From Sorghum bicolor (taxonomy: Eukaryota > Streptophyta > Magnoliopsida > Poales > Poaceae), in NCBI RefSeq assembly GCF_000003195.3, contig NC_012876.2:1871935-1935934 (forward strand): a stretch of DNA of 64,000 bases, given 5' to 3'. Below, piece by piece: positions 44,920 through 55,275 of the stretch. A model generated the notes under the pieces. It had not been told where the DNA came from. It saw nothing but the letters and a program-made list of their open reading frames with translations, and did not search any database. The translations under genes were made by a program, and so were the position numbers. Each line of letters begins with the position of its first letter. The first letter of the stretch is position 1.

Positions 44920-47900
44920 TTAGGCCGCATGAGCCCGGCGCGAATGCCGTAACGAATCGCCATGCAGCAGCACGTCCATGGCCTCTCTGGTGGATGGAGA
45001 CAGCGGCAACTTGAAAGCTTCATGAAATTCCTCAAAGCTCGCCGCACCTTCGAGTTTCGTGCGCACTTGTATTCCTGCCTTCTTCATCAATACTTTCCTT
45101 GCTTGTGCTTCAGGCTTTGGCAGCCGGTTCTTGCTTTTGGCAGCTAGTCTTGCACTCCGCTTGGGCACAAGCTCAGCGTCTGATCTGAGACGAGTCTGCT
45201 CCATTCTAGTGATATGCGCCTTTGGAGTTGACGTCAGGATCGGCTGCTGCAACGGCTTCTTGAAGGCGGCAATGAAATCTTCTACTTTGTTCAGTGAATC
45301 AGCCTGCACGTCCAACCGAGCCTCCTGAACAGGCTGAATCACAGTTTCGTCTTCGACGGCCGCCTCGGTGGCCGGAGACGAGGGGTGGCCAGGGGATGCC
45401 TCTCCCTGCAATGGAGAGTTTGGTCCAGAGGACCCTTCAGGGCCAGACATGCACAAATCCACCTCCTCACCCAAGGGGCATGATGCGCCCTGGTGAAAGC
45501 CCTAGTTTGGTTTTGGATAATTGATGAAACCCTAAGTACTAACCTCTATACTAAGTGTGTGTAGACTTAATGAGGTTGGTACATGCCAAGTGATGGAGCA
45601 AGTAATGATCATGGTGATGATGGTGATGACCACAAGATGATCAATTGCTCAACTTGGAAAAGAAGAAAGAGAAAAACAAAACCCTATGGAGATCAAGGCA
45701 AAGGTATTGCTTAGGGTTTTGGTTTTGGTGATCAAGACACCATAGAGGGTGTGATCACATTTAGGATAGATAGCCGTACTATAAAGAGGGGAATTCTTTG
45801 GCTAAGCGGTTATCAAGTGCCACTAGGTGTCATTGTTCATGTGCATGCATTTAGAACCTAGTGAGCTAACTTAACTCCTTCAAAGAAAATGATTGTGAAA
45901 ATGCTAACACACGTGCACGCTCGTTGGTACACACGTTGTGGTGTTGGCACACTTTGAGAAGGAGGTGGAGTTAGATTCTGACACGCGGCTGACGTTGGAG
46001 CACCGGACGCAGGTGTTGAGCGTCCGGTGCCCCTTTAAGAGCGTCCGGTGACCCCGTATTTCGCCCAGTGAAAGAGCCAACGGCTCTATTTGCTTGAGGG
46101 GCTATATATACGTGTTTGGCTGGCTTAGGGCTCTCACTCTTGGCATTCTAACATACTTGACATCCTTGTGAGCCTAAGCAAACACCTCCCACTCATCTCC
46201 TTCATAGATTACTCATCTTTGTGAGATTGGGAGTGATTCCAAGTGCATTTGCTTGAGTGATTGCATCTAGTGGCACTTGGGGATCGTTCTAGCTGCGGTT
46301 TTCTTGTTACTCTTGGTGGTTGCCGCCACCTAGACGGCTTGGAGCAGCGGAGGAGGATTGGCACGAGTTGGTGATTGTTCGTGGCCATCTCCCGGTGATT
46401 GTGAGAGGTTTGTGCCTACCTCGGCGGAGTGCCAAAGGCAACATTAGTGGATTGCTCGTGTCATTGAGTTACCTCACTTGTGGGTAGGTTCTTGTGGTGT
46501 CCTAGTGAAGACGAGGTTCGTGCAACACCTTTTAGCCACCGAACCACCAAGTGTTGGTCGACACAACGGGGACGTAGCGTGCCGGCAAGCACGTGAACCT
46601 CGGGAGAAAAATTGTGTGTCTCCATTGTGATTGTTCATTGAATTTCTCCCGGTGATTGGACTTCATATTATTGATTGGTTCATCCCCTCTACGCGGCGGT
46701 ATAAAGATCATCCTATCCTTTACTTACCGCAAACTAGTGTAATTAGTTTAGTTGCTTACTTTGCCTTGTGTAGCTTAGTTCTCTAGTGTAACTTGTAGAG
46801 ACTTAGTTCTTGTGTGCATAGTGATCATAGCAACTAGAATTGTTGGGTAGGTGGCTTGCAAACACCCTTTAGAGCTAGAACAAAAAGCTTCGCTTTGTTA
46901 TTTACTAACTTCTTGCTCTAGTGAGTTTGTAGAATTTTTAAATAGGCTATTCACCCCCCCCTCTAGCCATATTAGGACCTTTCACCTGGGCCTGCGCCTG
47001 GCTGCTGTGAGACCGTAACGTCTGGTCAAGGTCCAGCCCCGTCGTGCACCTGATGCGCGCCAGACGACCTGCAAGAAGCTCGAAGTCGTCGTCTATGGCC
47101 TTCCGTATCAGCCCGCGTCCACTACGAAAAGTGTCGTGGCCACAACCAGGCCAGTCATCAATGGAATTTTTTTCCGCCTGCACATCGCCGGCACTGGACG
47201 CCCTTTGCGGCGTGCTCAAACATGCCTCCACGAGCATCGGGTCCCAGGCCCTAGTCTTGACAGGAGAGGGTGAGCACTGACGCGGGCAAACAGAGTCAAA
47301 TTGCAGCCCCCCTTGAGCCGCGATCCGTGGGAAGTGAGCGTCATCCTCGGCAGTATTGCCGGGAAAGTGAAGAGCGCCCCTGAACGAGGCGACCGGGCAC
47401 TCCCACTTCCCCACAACGATGGAGAGCCTCGAGTCACGTGGGCGACAGGCAGGCCCGGAGCCCGGCCCAAGTCTCGGCTCATCGGAGCGGCCGAATCTGG
47501 TGGTACGCGGGCGACGACGACCTCCGCCACTGCCTCCCTCGCGGAAACCAGGGTAGTAACCGTTGAAATTGCTGTCGCCACTGTCAGAGTCATCGTCCCC
47601 AAAATCCATTTCTTCATCGGACGATGGCGGCGGCGTATGCCAGTCTTGATACTCGATGATTCGGAGCCGTACTAGGTATCGCAAGGCTGGTACTTCATCG
47701 TGGATAATCTCATGGGGTCGTAGGTACAGCGGAGACCCCCCATCGTGAACCTCTTCCGGCTCCGGCACGGCCATTATGATTTCGTCCGGGATAAGGTCAG
47801 GATGAGCACACCAGGTAGCAACGAAAAGTTCGCGCTCATCATCGGGATCCGCCACAGCATCTGGATTGGCAATTTCCGCCTTGGCTCCAGCAGAACCAAG

Positions 47901-49351
47901 AATGCATTGGACCACCTCTGTCGAACGGGCGTGCGACGGTAAGCCCTTCATCCCTACCAGGCATCGGTAGCGGAACGCACCAGCCGATCCCAGGATCAGC
48001 CGCGACCAACGCCGCCAACGCAAGGTAAATGCTGCCCCCTCCGGCCTCTGGTTGTCAAGGACTCGCTGAAGGTCATCCAGATTGGTGAACCGCACAATGA
48101 AGTCATCCGGCCTTGTCCGCCGCACCGTGACCCGATCCGGCGAGACACCATAATGGTCGTGCAAATGTTGAAGAAGCAAGGCTGGAGTCACTGGCGGTCT
48201 AGTACCCAGCACCAGCGCTAGCAGGGCCATGGACAGAGCATCCTCGGCAGCTTGAAGCGCCGGCGTGCGGGGAACCACGACGAGCTGCCGAAGGGGTGAC
48301 CGTGCACGCGTCCGCGGCGAAGCCGGCGGCTCCTCAGCCGCATGAAGGCGTGGACGGCCTCTGCCCCTCCCAGATCTGGAAGGGCCGGCGACAGCCTCCG
48401 CACCCGGCTCAAGGCTAGGAACGGTTCCCGCTGCCGAAGGCAGCGGCACCTCGTTCCCGCACGACGACCGGGCCGGTGCGTCGGCGTCGACTGGCAAACG
48501 CGCATTCCCGGAGAAGGTTGCCGCAACACCTTGCGCGACAGCAGCGGCGGGGGCCGGATCCGGAGAAGGGGGGCGCAGACCCGCGGGACCGACGGCGAGC
48601 GGCCGGTGGAGGCAGAACGACCTGAAATGGTGGACGCCGCTGATTCGCGAGAGCGACGACGATGGCCTCCTCTGCCCCGGCACCCGAAGTCCGCGGTCGG
48701 GGAGCGTCCCCGCTTGAAGGCGCCCCGACCAAGCGCCAGGCAGGAGCGCTCCTGGTGCCCCTCTCCTAGGCAGTGGAAGCAGCGAGGCGGCGAGGTGCAG
48801 TCAGCCTTGACATGGCTCTCCGACAAGCAGTTGAAGCATTTGCCCACGAGATTCGCGGGCACCGGGCGGCGTTGCACAGCCGTTCGCCGCCAGCGCCGGC
48901 GACTTGCCACCTCATGGAAACCATCCGCATCTGGCTGGGCCGACAGCCGCGGCGGATGGGAAGCCAGCACAGAGGGATGGGCGACAGGTGCAGGTGGCGG
49001 CGTTGGTGCAGCGGGCGGTCCCTGGAGGCGCCTGTGGCGACGGATCCGCCGCCGCCTCCGCCGCAAAACGGGAGCAGGAGTAGCAGCAATACCTTGGAAG
49101 GGCGACGCATCGTAGTCTCCAAAGGAAGCCTCGGAGTCGGTGAAGTGGATGCGGTCTCCGAAGCCTGCCCCAGGCGAGGAGAACGGCGTCGCATCCGGGT
49201 CGAGGGAGGTTGAACGCAGCACGAAGGACGCGTGAGCGGCGGCCGCGAGCGGCGGCAGCTCGGGGTAGACAGATCTGGCAGCATTCCTCGCAGCCCCAAC
49301 AGCGAAGGTCCTTCCAGCCCAGGGGCTACGCGAGCCGGATCCAGAATCCAT
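44920..49351 (-). pseudogene. LINE ORF1 (gag-like), split by a solo LTR
   Basis: The first ATG in the frame is at 49351 (earlier codons back to 49477 have no ATG). The N-terminal part is Arg/Pro-rich and has two CX2CX4HX4C knuckles, CFNCLSESHVKADC and CFHCLGEGHQERSC (around 48.74-48.84 kb), which bind RNA. The frame then shifts somewhere near 48.6 kb. A second part follows, with a DUF4283-like block (VRRTRPDDFIVRFTNLDDLQ) and an acidic stretch, running to 46985. The solo LTR (45494-46984) interrupts it, after which the same frame resumes and ends at 44920-44922. The protein would bind LINE RNA and escort it. Confidence 0.82.
45494..46984 (+). mobile_element. Solo LTR, 1,491 bp, inside LINE ORF1
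   Basis: Starts TGAAAGCCCTAG and ends GGACCTTTCA (terminal TGAAAG/CTTTCA inverted repeat). A perfect 5-bp duplication CCTGG (45489-45493, 46985-46989) flanks it. There is no internal coding region. A TATATATA stretch at 46103-46110 suggests plus orientation. It arose by recombination between the two LTRs of a once complete element. Confidence 0.9.
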
Positions 49352-49531
49352 CTGGAGCGGAGAGCAGACTGGACGGCGGCGCCGGTGGTGGCTACCGGCG
49401 TTGTTATGGTTGGTGGCCGGCGGGGCCGGGGTGGCCGCCGGCGGGTGCGGACGGGGCTCTCGTTCCTGTCCGGTCACTGGCTTGCTAATCTAGGGCTTTG
49501 CTCGGATTCATTTTCTGTTTCTTAGGCCTTC

Positions 49532-52500
49532 TGTTAGCTTTGCTCATACTTGCATCCTTATGGACGGCAGCAGCAGGGACCTCAGAAGTAGCAAGGAGAA
49601 CAGAGTCTCTTAGCCATCTAATCACCCACAAGGCCATGATCAGAAGGTTAGAGGCTAGATCTCTACAGGGGCATGGTGCCCATACAACTTCTTCCAATTA
49701 CACCAGTCTTCCCTCAGCTGACACGCTTGCTGGCTGCCAAACAAGCTGCGGCAATCTGAGCTTTCAGTACCCATTTGGCATAGGACCTGATGATCGTTGC
49801 TTCCGGGGTCCTGACTTCAGGCTCTTCTGCAACGGCACCACTCAGGCCCCAAAGCTCTTATTACACGATGGTACCACAGAGGTTTCTAGCAGTATTGATA
49901 ATTTCGTCTACAACAGCTTTGGAGCCTCTTTTTCTCCAGCAATAATCCCCATCAGGCCTGGTGTTCATGTCTACAACATGTCGCTCGAGTCTCCAGGGAA
50001 TTCTTTTGCTATTATAGAGATCCTGGAGATTTTCATCGTTGGCTGCGACTTGGACGTGCTCTTGAAAGATCAGCAGACAGGTTCCTTCAAACTCATCTGC
50101 ACGGTTAACTGCCCAAATAAAACGGTCGCAGAGATGGTGTATGCGCAGGATCCCAATGGGGCTGGTAATTGCTTCATGTTCGCTGACATACCTGTTCAAG
50201 CCCTTGAATTTCAGTTTGTGCTTCACAAAAGGGCTAGGAGGACTGAAAAAGTCTCTAGTTTGAGCATCCTATGGGATAGAATCAATATAACTGTTAATAC
50301 TCCCATGGAGTGGAGCATCACTGACAACACAAGATGCCCCAGCAACCATGAAGACAGGAGGAACTCAGCTTGTGTTAGTGAACACAGTGGTTGCAGGACG
50401 CAGATGTTCTTGGATCATGGTTATGCCTGCCAGTGCAACAATGGATACGAGGGAAATCCTTATATCTATGATGGCTGCACGAATGATAAAGGTGATTTCA
50501 TATATGCAATGCCCAGTGATTTATTTTGATCACCTTCCCTAATTGTTTAATTGTTCTATTGTCTGTCAAATTAATCAGTTCGTTGAAAAAATAATTTGCT
50601 TTTTCTATAGTTATTCAATTCAACTTCACAAAATTGCATAGTTCTTTTTTTTATTCGTCTGATATGACTATCTACTCTTATGTATGTTAACATAGATCAC
50701 TTCAGTGACTTAATTTTTGCATTGAAACAGGGTATAATCCAAAACCAGTAAAGGAGAATTGTTCTCACCAGTGTGGGAACATTGTTGTCCCATTTCCTTT
50801 TGGCCTAGAGGAAGGTTGCTCTGCAAGGAGACTTTTCCAACTTAATTGCTCAGACCCAGCACATTCTGTCCTTCAATACAATGACCAGCTTTATGTGACA
50901 TACATAGATGTGAGCGAGGGCCTTGTCAGCATGCAATTCAACTTAAGTTGGCAATATTTGACTACGGAACTGGATGTGCTGATATATTCTAATGAACCTG
51001 GCCTATTTGTGGATCCTTTGGAATCAGCCTCCGTGAAATGGGCGGTTGCTAATCTAACCTGCCAACTGGCAAAACAGAATGCGTCTGGATATGCTTGTGT
51101 GAGTAACCATAGCACTTGCCTCAGTGTTATAAGCTCCTCAGAAGGATATGTTGGCTACAGATGCAAATGCTCACCAGGTTTTGACGGAAATCCGTACATC
51201 CAAGATGGATGTTATGGTACTCCCTCCCACTCCTCCCCCTTTGACCTATTATGTATAGCCATAATCTTTTTGCGTCGTTTCGTAACAAAATTACATATTC
51301 GTTTTGCAAGTTTTGTGTCACCTTATATGTGAATATGGTTACAGATATTGACGAGTGTCAGCGGTCGCCAGGCATCTGCAGAGGTGTAGTTTGTCATAAT
51401 ACCATAGGAAACTTCACTTGCACTGAGTGTCCTCGCAACACGATTTATGATATAGGTGCAAATCAGTGCACACCAGCATCAAAGAAAAACTTCATGTTAG
51501 GTGAGTGCCATATTTGTCAATTCTGCACCAGACAATGTGGTCTTAATATATGCAAACTAAGGGGCATTATTCTTGTAGGTATCATAATTGGTCTGAGCTC
51601 TGGTCTTGGCATTCTTCTTCTAGGCTTAAGTGCAGTAGTGCTCATCAGAAGATGGAAAAGAAATTCCCAGAAGAAACTAAGAAGGAAGTATTTCCGAAAG
51701 AACCAAGGCCTTCTCTTAGAGCAACTAATATCATCAGACGAAAATGCAAGTGAGAAGACAAAGATTTTCTCCTTAGAAGAGCTTGAAAAGGCAACAGATA
51801 ACTTTGATACCACCCGTATTCTTGGTCATGGAGGGCATGGCACAGTATACAAAGGCATCTTATCTGATCAACATGTGGTGGCTATCAAGAAGTCCAAGCT
51901 TATCAAGGATGGTGAAATCAATGATTTCATCAACGAGGTTGCAATCCTCTCTCAGATAAATCACAGAAACATTGTGAAACTCTTTGGGTGTTGTCTTGAA
52001 AGTGAGGTCCCTTTACTAGTATACGATTTCATTCCAAATGGTTCTTTGTTTGAAACACTTCATGCTGATTCTTCATGTAGTGGATCCTCGTTACCGTGGA
52101 ATGATTGTCTAAGGATTGCCACAGAAGCTGCAGGAGCCCTGTACTATCTCCACTCTGCTGCCTCGATATCAATCTTCCACCGCGATGTGAAGTCCTCTAA
52201 CATACTCCTAGATGGAAACTATACTGCTAAAGTTTCCGATTTTGGCGCTTCAAGATCTGCCCCAATTGATCAAACCCATGTCAGTACCAATGTGCAGGGC
52301 ACCTTTGGTTACTTGGATCCAGAATATTACCAAACTGGGAAGCTAAATGAGAAGAGTGATGTTTACAGCTTCGGTGTGGTACTTCTAGAGCTTCTCCTGA
52401 GAAAACAGACAGTTTTTACGAATGAGTCAGGCATGAAGCACAACTTGTGCAACTATTTCCTTTCAGAGATCAAGACGAAGTCAGTTACAGAGATAACAGC

Positions 52501-52830
52501 TGCTGAATTTCTTGAGGAAGCCACAGTGGAGCAGATTGAAAAGGTTGCATCCCTTGCAGAGATGTGCTTGGGCTGAGAGATGATGAAAGGCCTGCAATGA
52601 AGCAAGTAGAAATGACACTACAGCTTTTACTAGCAGAAAGCATGAACTCATCTCATGTTCACACAGGAAACGTGCAAAACATTCAGCCTTTGCTGACAAG
52701 AAGAGTTGTAGCTTCTCGCATGCAATCCTCAATTGAACCAAAGGACAGAGGTAATGTAGCACCTCAGGGCAGCTACAACTTCTTTAGCTTGGAGCGAGAG
52801 TTTTTATCGTCAGCTAGTCTACCACGTTAG
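49532..52830 (+). pseudogene. Wall-associated receptor kinase (WAK), disrupted
   Basis: Exons 49548-50491, 50731-51216 and 51345 onward join in phase 1 at GT-AG sites. The order is a hydrophobic signal segment, a galacturonan-binding GUB_WAK cysteine region ([17 protein letters not shown]), a second such block in exon 2 (CSHQCGNIVVPFPFGL), EGF-like repeats including [14 protein letters not shown], a transmembrane helix (about 51560-51650) and a Ser/Thr kinase with [35 protein letters not shown] and [11 protein letters not shown]. WAKs sit in the plasma membrane, bind pectin and signal wall state or pathogen attack. Two faults: the ATG is 8.4 kb away behind a LINE (here the codon reads CTG), and one base is missing after ATGTGCTTG (about 52571), so the frame ends at TGA 52574-52576 while the homologous C-terminal tail continues in another frame to 52830. 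A truncated receptor from an internal start is conceivable. Confidence 0.88.
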
Positions 52831-54947
52831 ATGAATTATTGGTATTTATTACTGGCTACTGTTGAAATGGTTGGTTTTGCTTATCCCTATCAAATCTTAT
52901 GTGCACAGATATATGACTACAGTAAGTGCTTCAATCTAAGAAGCTGAGCTGAATGTTGTCTGGAACCTGTAAACGCTGAGCATCGCGATATGCTGTTGCG
53001 TCTTTGTCTGAAGAAACCTAAAACTATTTCTTTTTTTGGGTCCTATTTGCTATTCTTATGGATTGACGCAGTGTCTCTAGAACTCTGAGTACATTTGTTA
53101 TTTTAAATATGAATACTACATTTCTAGAAATAGCACCATTTTGAAGAATGGACTTATTTGGAACAGGATGTAATTAGTTAGTTGCCTTCAACTTAGATTG
53201 ATCCACTTGTACAATTAGAAGCTATACTTAAGACAGTGAAAACCTGCACTGCCTAATTTCTAACAGGCAATCGTCAGTTCTCGCTGTCAGTTGTAGACCG
53301 GCTTCATTTTACTAGCTATAATATGCCTCAACTCAACCAGTTTCCGGATTGAAGTATTCTCCAATCGGAAGCAGTAGTTGTTTATTCTAAGACGAAACTA
53401 GCCCCAGAAATCAAAGAGAGAGGAAAACAAAAAAAAAAAGAACGCCAGCAAGCATTTCTGCTGGCTGTGAGGCATTTCAACAAACACTTTGGAAGCACTC
53501 ACCTACAATTTCCGAGCTCAGACACCAGTCATCTCCAATTGTGATGCCCCATGGCGCGGCGCATCACCACCGTCACCGAGCGGCTGGTCCTGAACGTCCT
53601 GCAGCGGCAACTGCAACAGCGGGAGTGGCTGACATCGAACGGCGCGGGATTTGGGGAAGGAGGGAGTAGGGGGTAGAACACTAGAACAATGTTCACCTGA
53701 ATTCAACTTGATAGCAATACACTCGTATTTTTTTAGATTTATTATTCAAGAATCTAATAGTGATATTAGGCGACGCGTCAATCAATCTCTTTAATGTTCA
53801 TGGGAATAGAGTGTCGCAAGTCACTTTTCCAAATCGGTTGGTTTTTGTCACTTATTTCTATAAATAGAAAACAGAAATCAAAATTCAGGTGCTATATTCA
53901 TGTGCCAAAGCTCAATTTACAGATTTGTTCTGTTATGTAAAGGTAGGGAAGTCACTGTGTTGATGCCTAACAAGGTTTTACAGAAACCGATACTGCCTAT
54001 CAAAAGAAACCAATATCGAAGTCACAGAGCATCATCAGTATACAACTGGAGAAGGAAACCGAAGTTGCTATAAATCTCTTTAAAAAAATAATCGAAGTTG
54101 CTAAAGAGAAATATGACGTATCACATCCATCAGCACTAGTACATTTGTGTGGGCACTAGTACATTTGTGTGGCAAGTAATAAAAAAAAGTAAGTACAAAA
54201 AGAAATATGACGTATCTAACATGACAGCGTCAGATGATATCAACTACTCTTGCACGCACTTCCCATCGGCTTGCAAAACTTAGCATCCAGAACACATACG
54301 TATGTCCCAACCATGGTACTGACATAATCACCAAGAATGTGCTGATCCAATTGAACGCTGTCCATTACACAGATTTCCGTCTGTAAAAATGGGTCCCCTT
54401 CCATCTGACTATTAGCACTACATAAAAAGGACAACTGACTGTCACTTCCTCTAGTTAGCAATCAGCTTGGAAGGTGGCAACTCAAAAGTCAGTAAGTCAG
54501 GTACCTGATCCAGGAAAAGGACAAACATGTAAAAATCTACCTGCTTAAAAATTAAGGATTGCAAGACAGCCCTAGGCCGCTAGACGGCAGTGTGTGCACA
54601 TTGTGTTCCTCTTTGGGGGTATAATGATTGCACAGAGCCCATTTATGCATCCATTTACTTCTGAGGCAACCCATGTACACATGATAATGACTAGAACCCA
54701 TGACAAAGTCTCGCTAGGATCTAATCAAAATAACATGACCAGCCACCAATGTACCTAGCAATTGTCAATGAAATATAAATTGATAATAAACAGCATGGTA
54801 CCGATTCTACAAACACATCAAGTGGAATCTGTCATTCATTGAAAACAGAGCAAAGGATGTCAATAATGGAAACCACAGGGGAGAAATTCATCGGCACAAA
54901 CAACAAAAGCTGGGAAATAGTTTTTCCTATGAAAGATAAGCTATATA
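52831..54947. other. Intergenic between WAK and the TFIIIB gene
   Basis: No gene supported. 54133-54172 has two adjacent 20-bp copies of GCACTAGTACATTTGTGTGG. Otherwise unassigned AT-rich DNA. Confidence 0.5.
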
Positions 54948-55060
54948 CAATATATTGTTCCAAATTGTAAGTCGCTCTGGCTCTTCTACATACATAGGTG
55001 CATAGCCACAGCAATCTACTTAGAAAAGCCAGAACGACTTACAATTTGGAATGTTGGGAG
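54948..55060. mobile_element. Short Stowaway-like MITE, 113 bp
   Basis: TTCCAAATTGTAAGTCG at the left pairs with the complement of CGACTTACAATTTGGAATG at the right. The right end GTTGGGAG is followed by TA; the left outermost bases have decayed. It sits about 220 bp beyond the stop codon of the minus-strand gene. Confidence 0.75.
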
Positions 55061-55275
55061 TACTAGCAACCTAGGGAACCAAAGCGCAAACATAGAATTA
55101 TAGAAACTAAAATCCCACAGATGCTCAAGCTAAAATGAAATAGTTTGTATAGTTCAACCTGGCAACAGCACTGTATTACTATGATTAAAACAAGTTCACA
55201 AACCATGTTCATACCTCAAGACATTAGCAGAATCATAATTGTAGTATCATGAGTCCTAATTCCAGCCATGATTAA

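Larger units (their letters stand above)
41138..49531 (-). mobile_element. Near-full-length LINE inserted at the WAK start codon
   Basis: The element is flanked by the 16-bp duplication TGTTAGCTTTGCTCAT (41122-41137 and 49532-49547) and ends in a 9-base A tail (T run at 41138-41146 on the plus strand). It is about 6.9 kb without the solo LTR it carries. On the minus strand it has a gag-like ORF1 with CCHC knuckles and an ORF2 with endonuclease, reverse transcriptase and zf-RVT, all now broken by stops or frameshifts. Such a long 5' end is rare for plant LINEs, most of which are truncated. Confidence 0.93.

Noticed and set aside
44962..45328. Plus-strand frames opposite the end of LINE ORF1
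   Set aside because: Complement of the LINE coding strand; no motifs.
48342..49115. Plus-strand open frames of 146-257 codons opposite LINE ORF1
   Set aside because: They are composition shadows of the GC-rich ORF1, with no recognisable motifs. The real frames on the minus strand have CCHC knuckles.
53518..53706. 62-codon minus-strand frame in a short GC-rich patch after the WAK
   Set aside because: Short, no domain, no supporting splice or start context.
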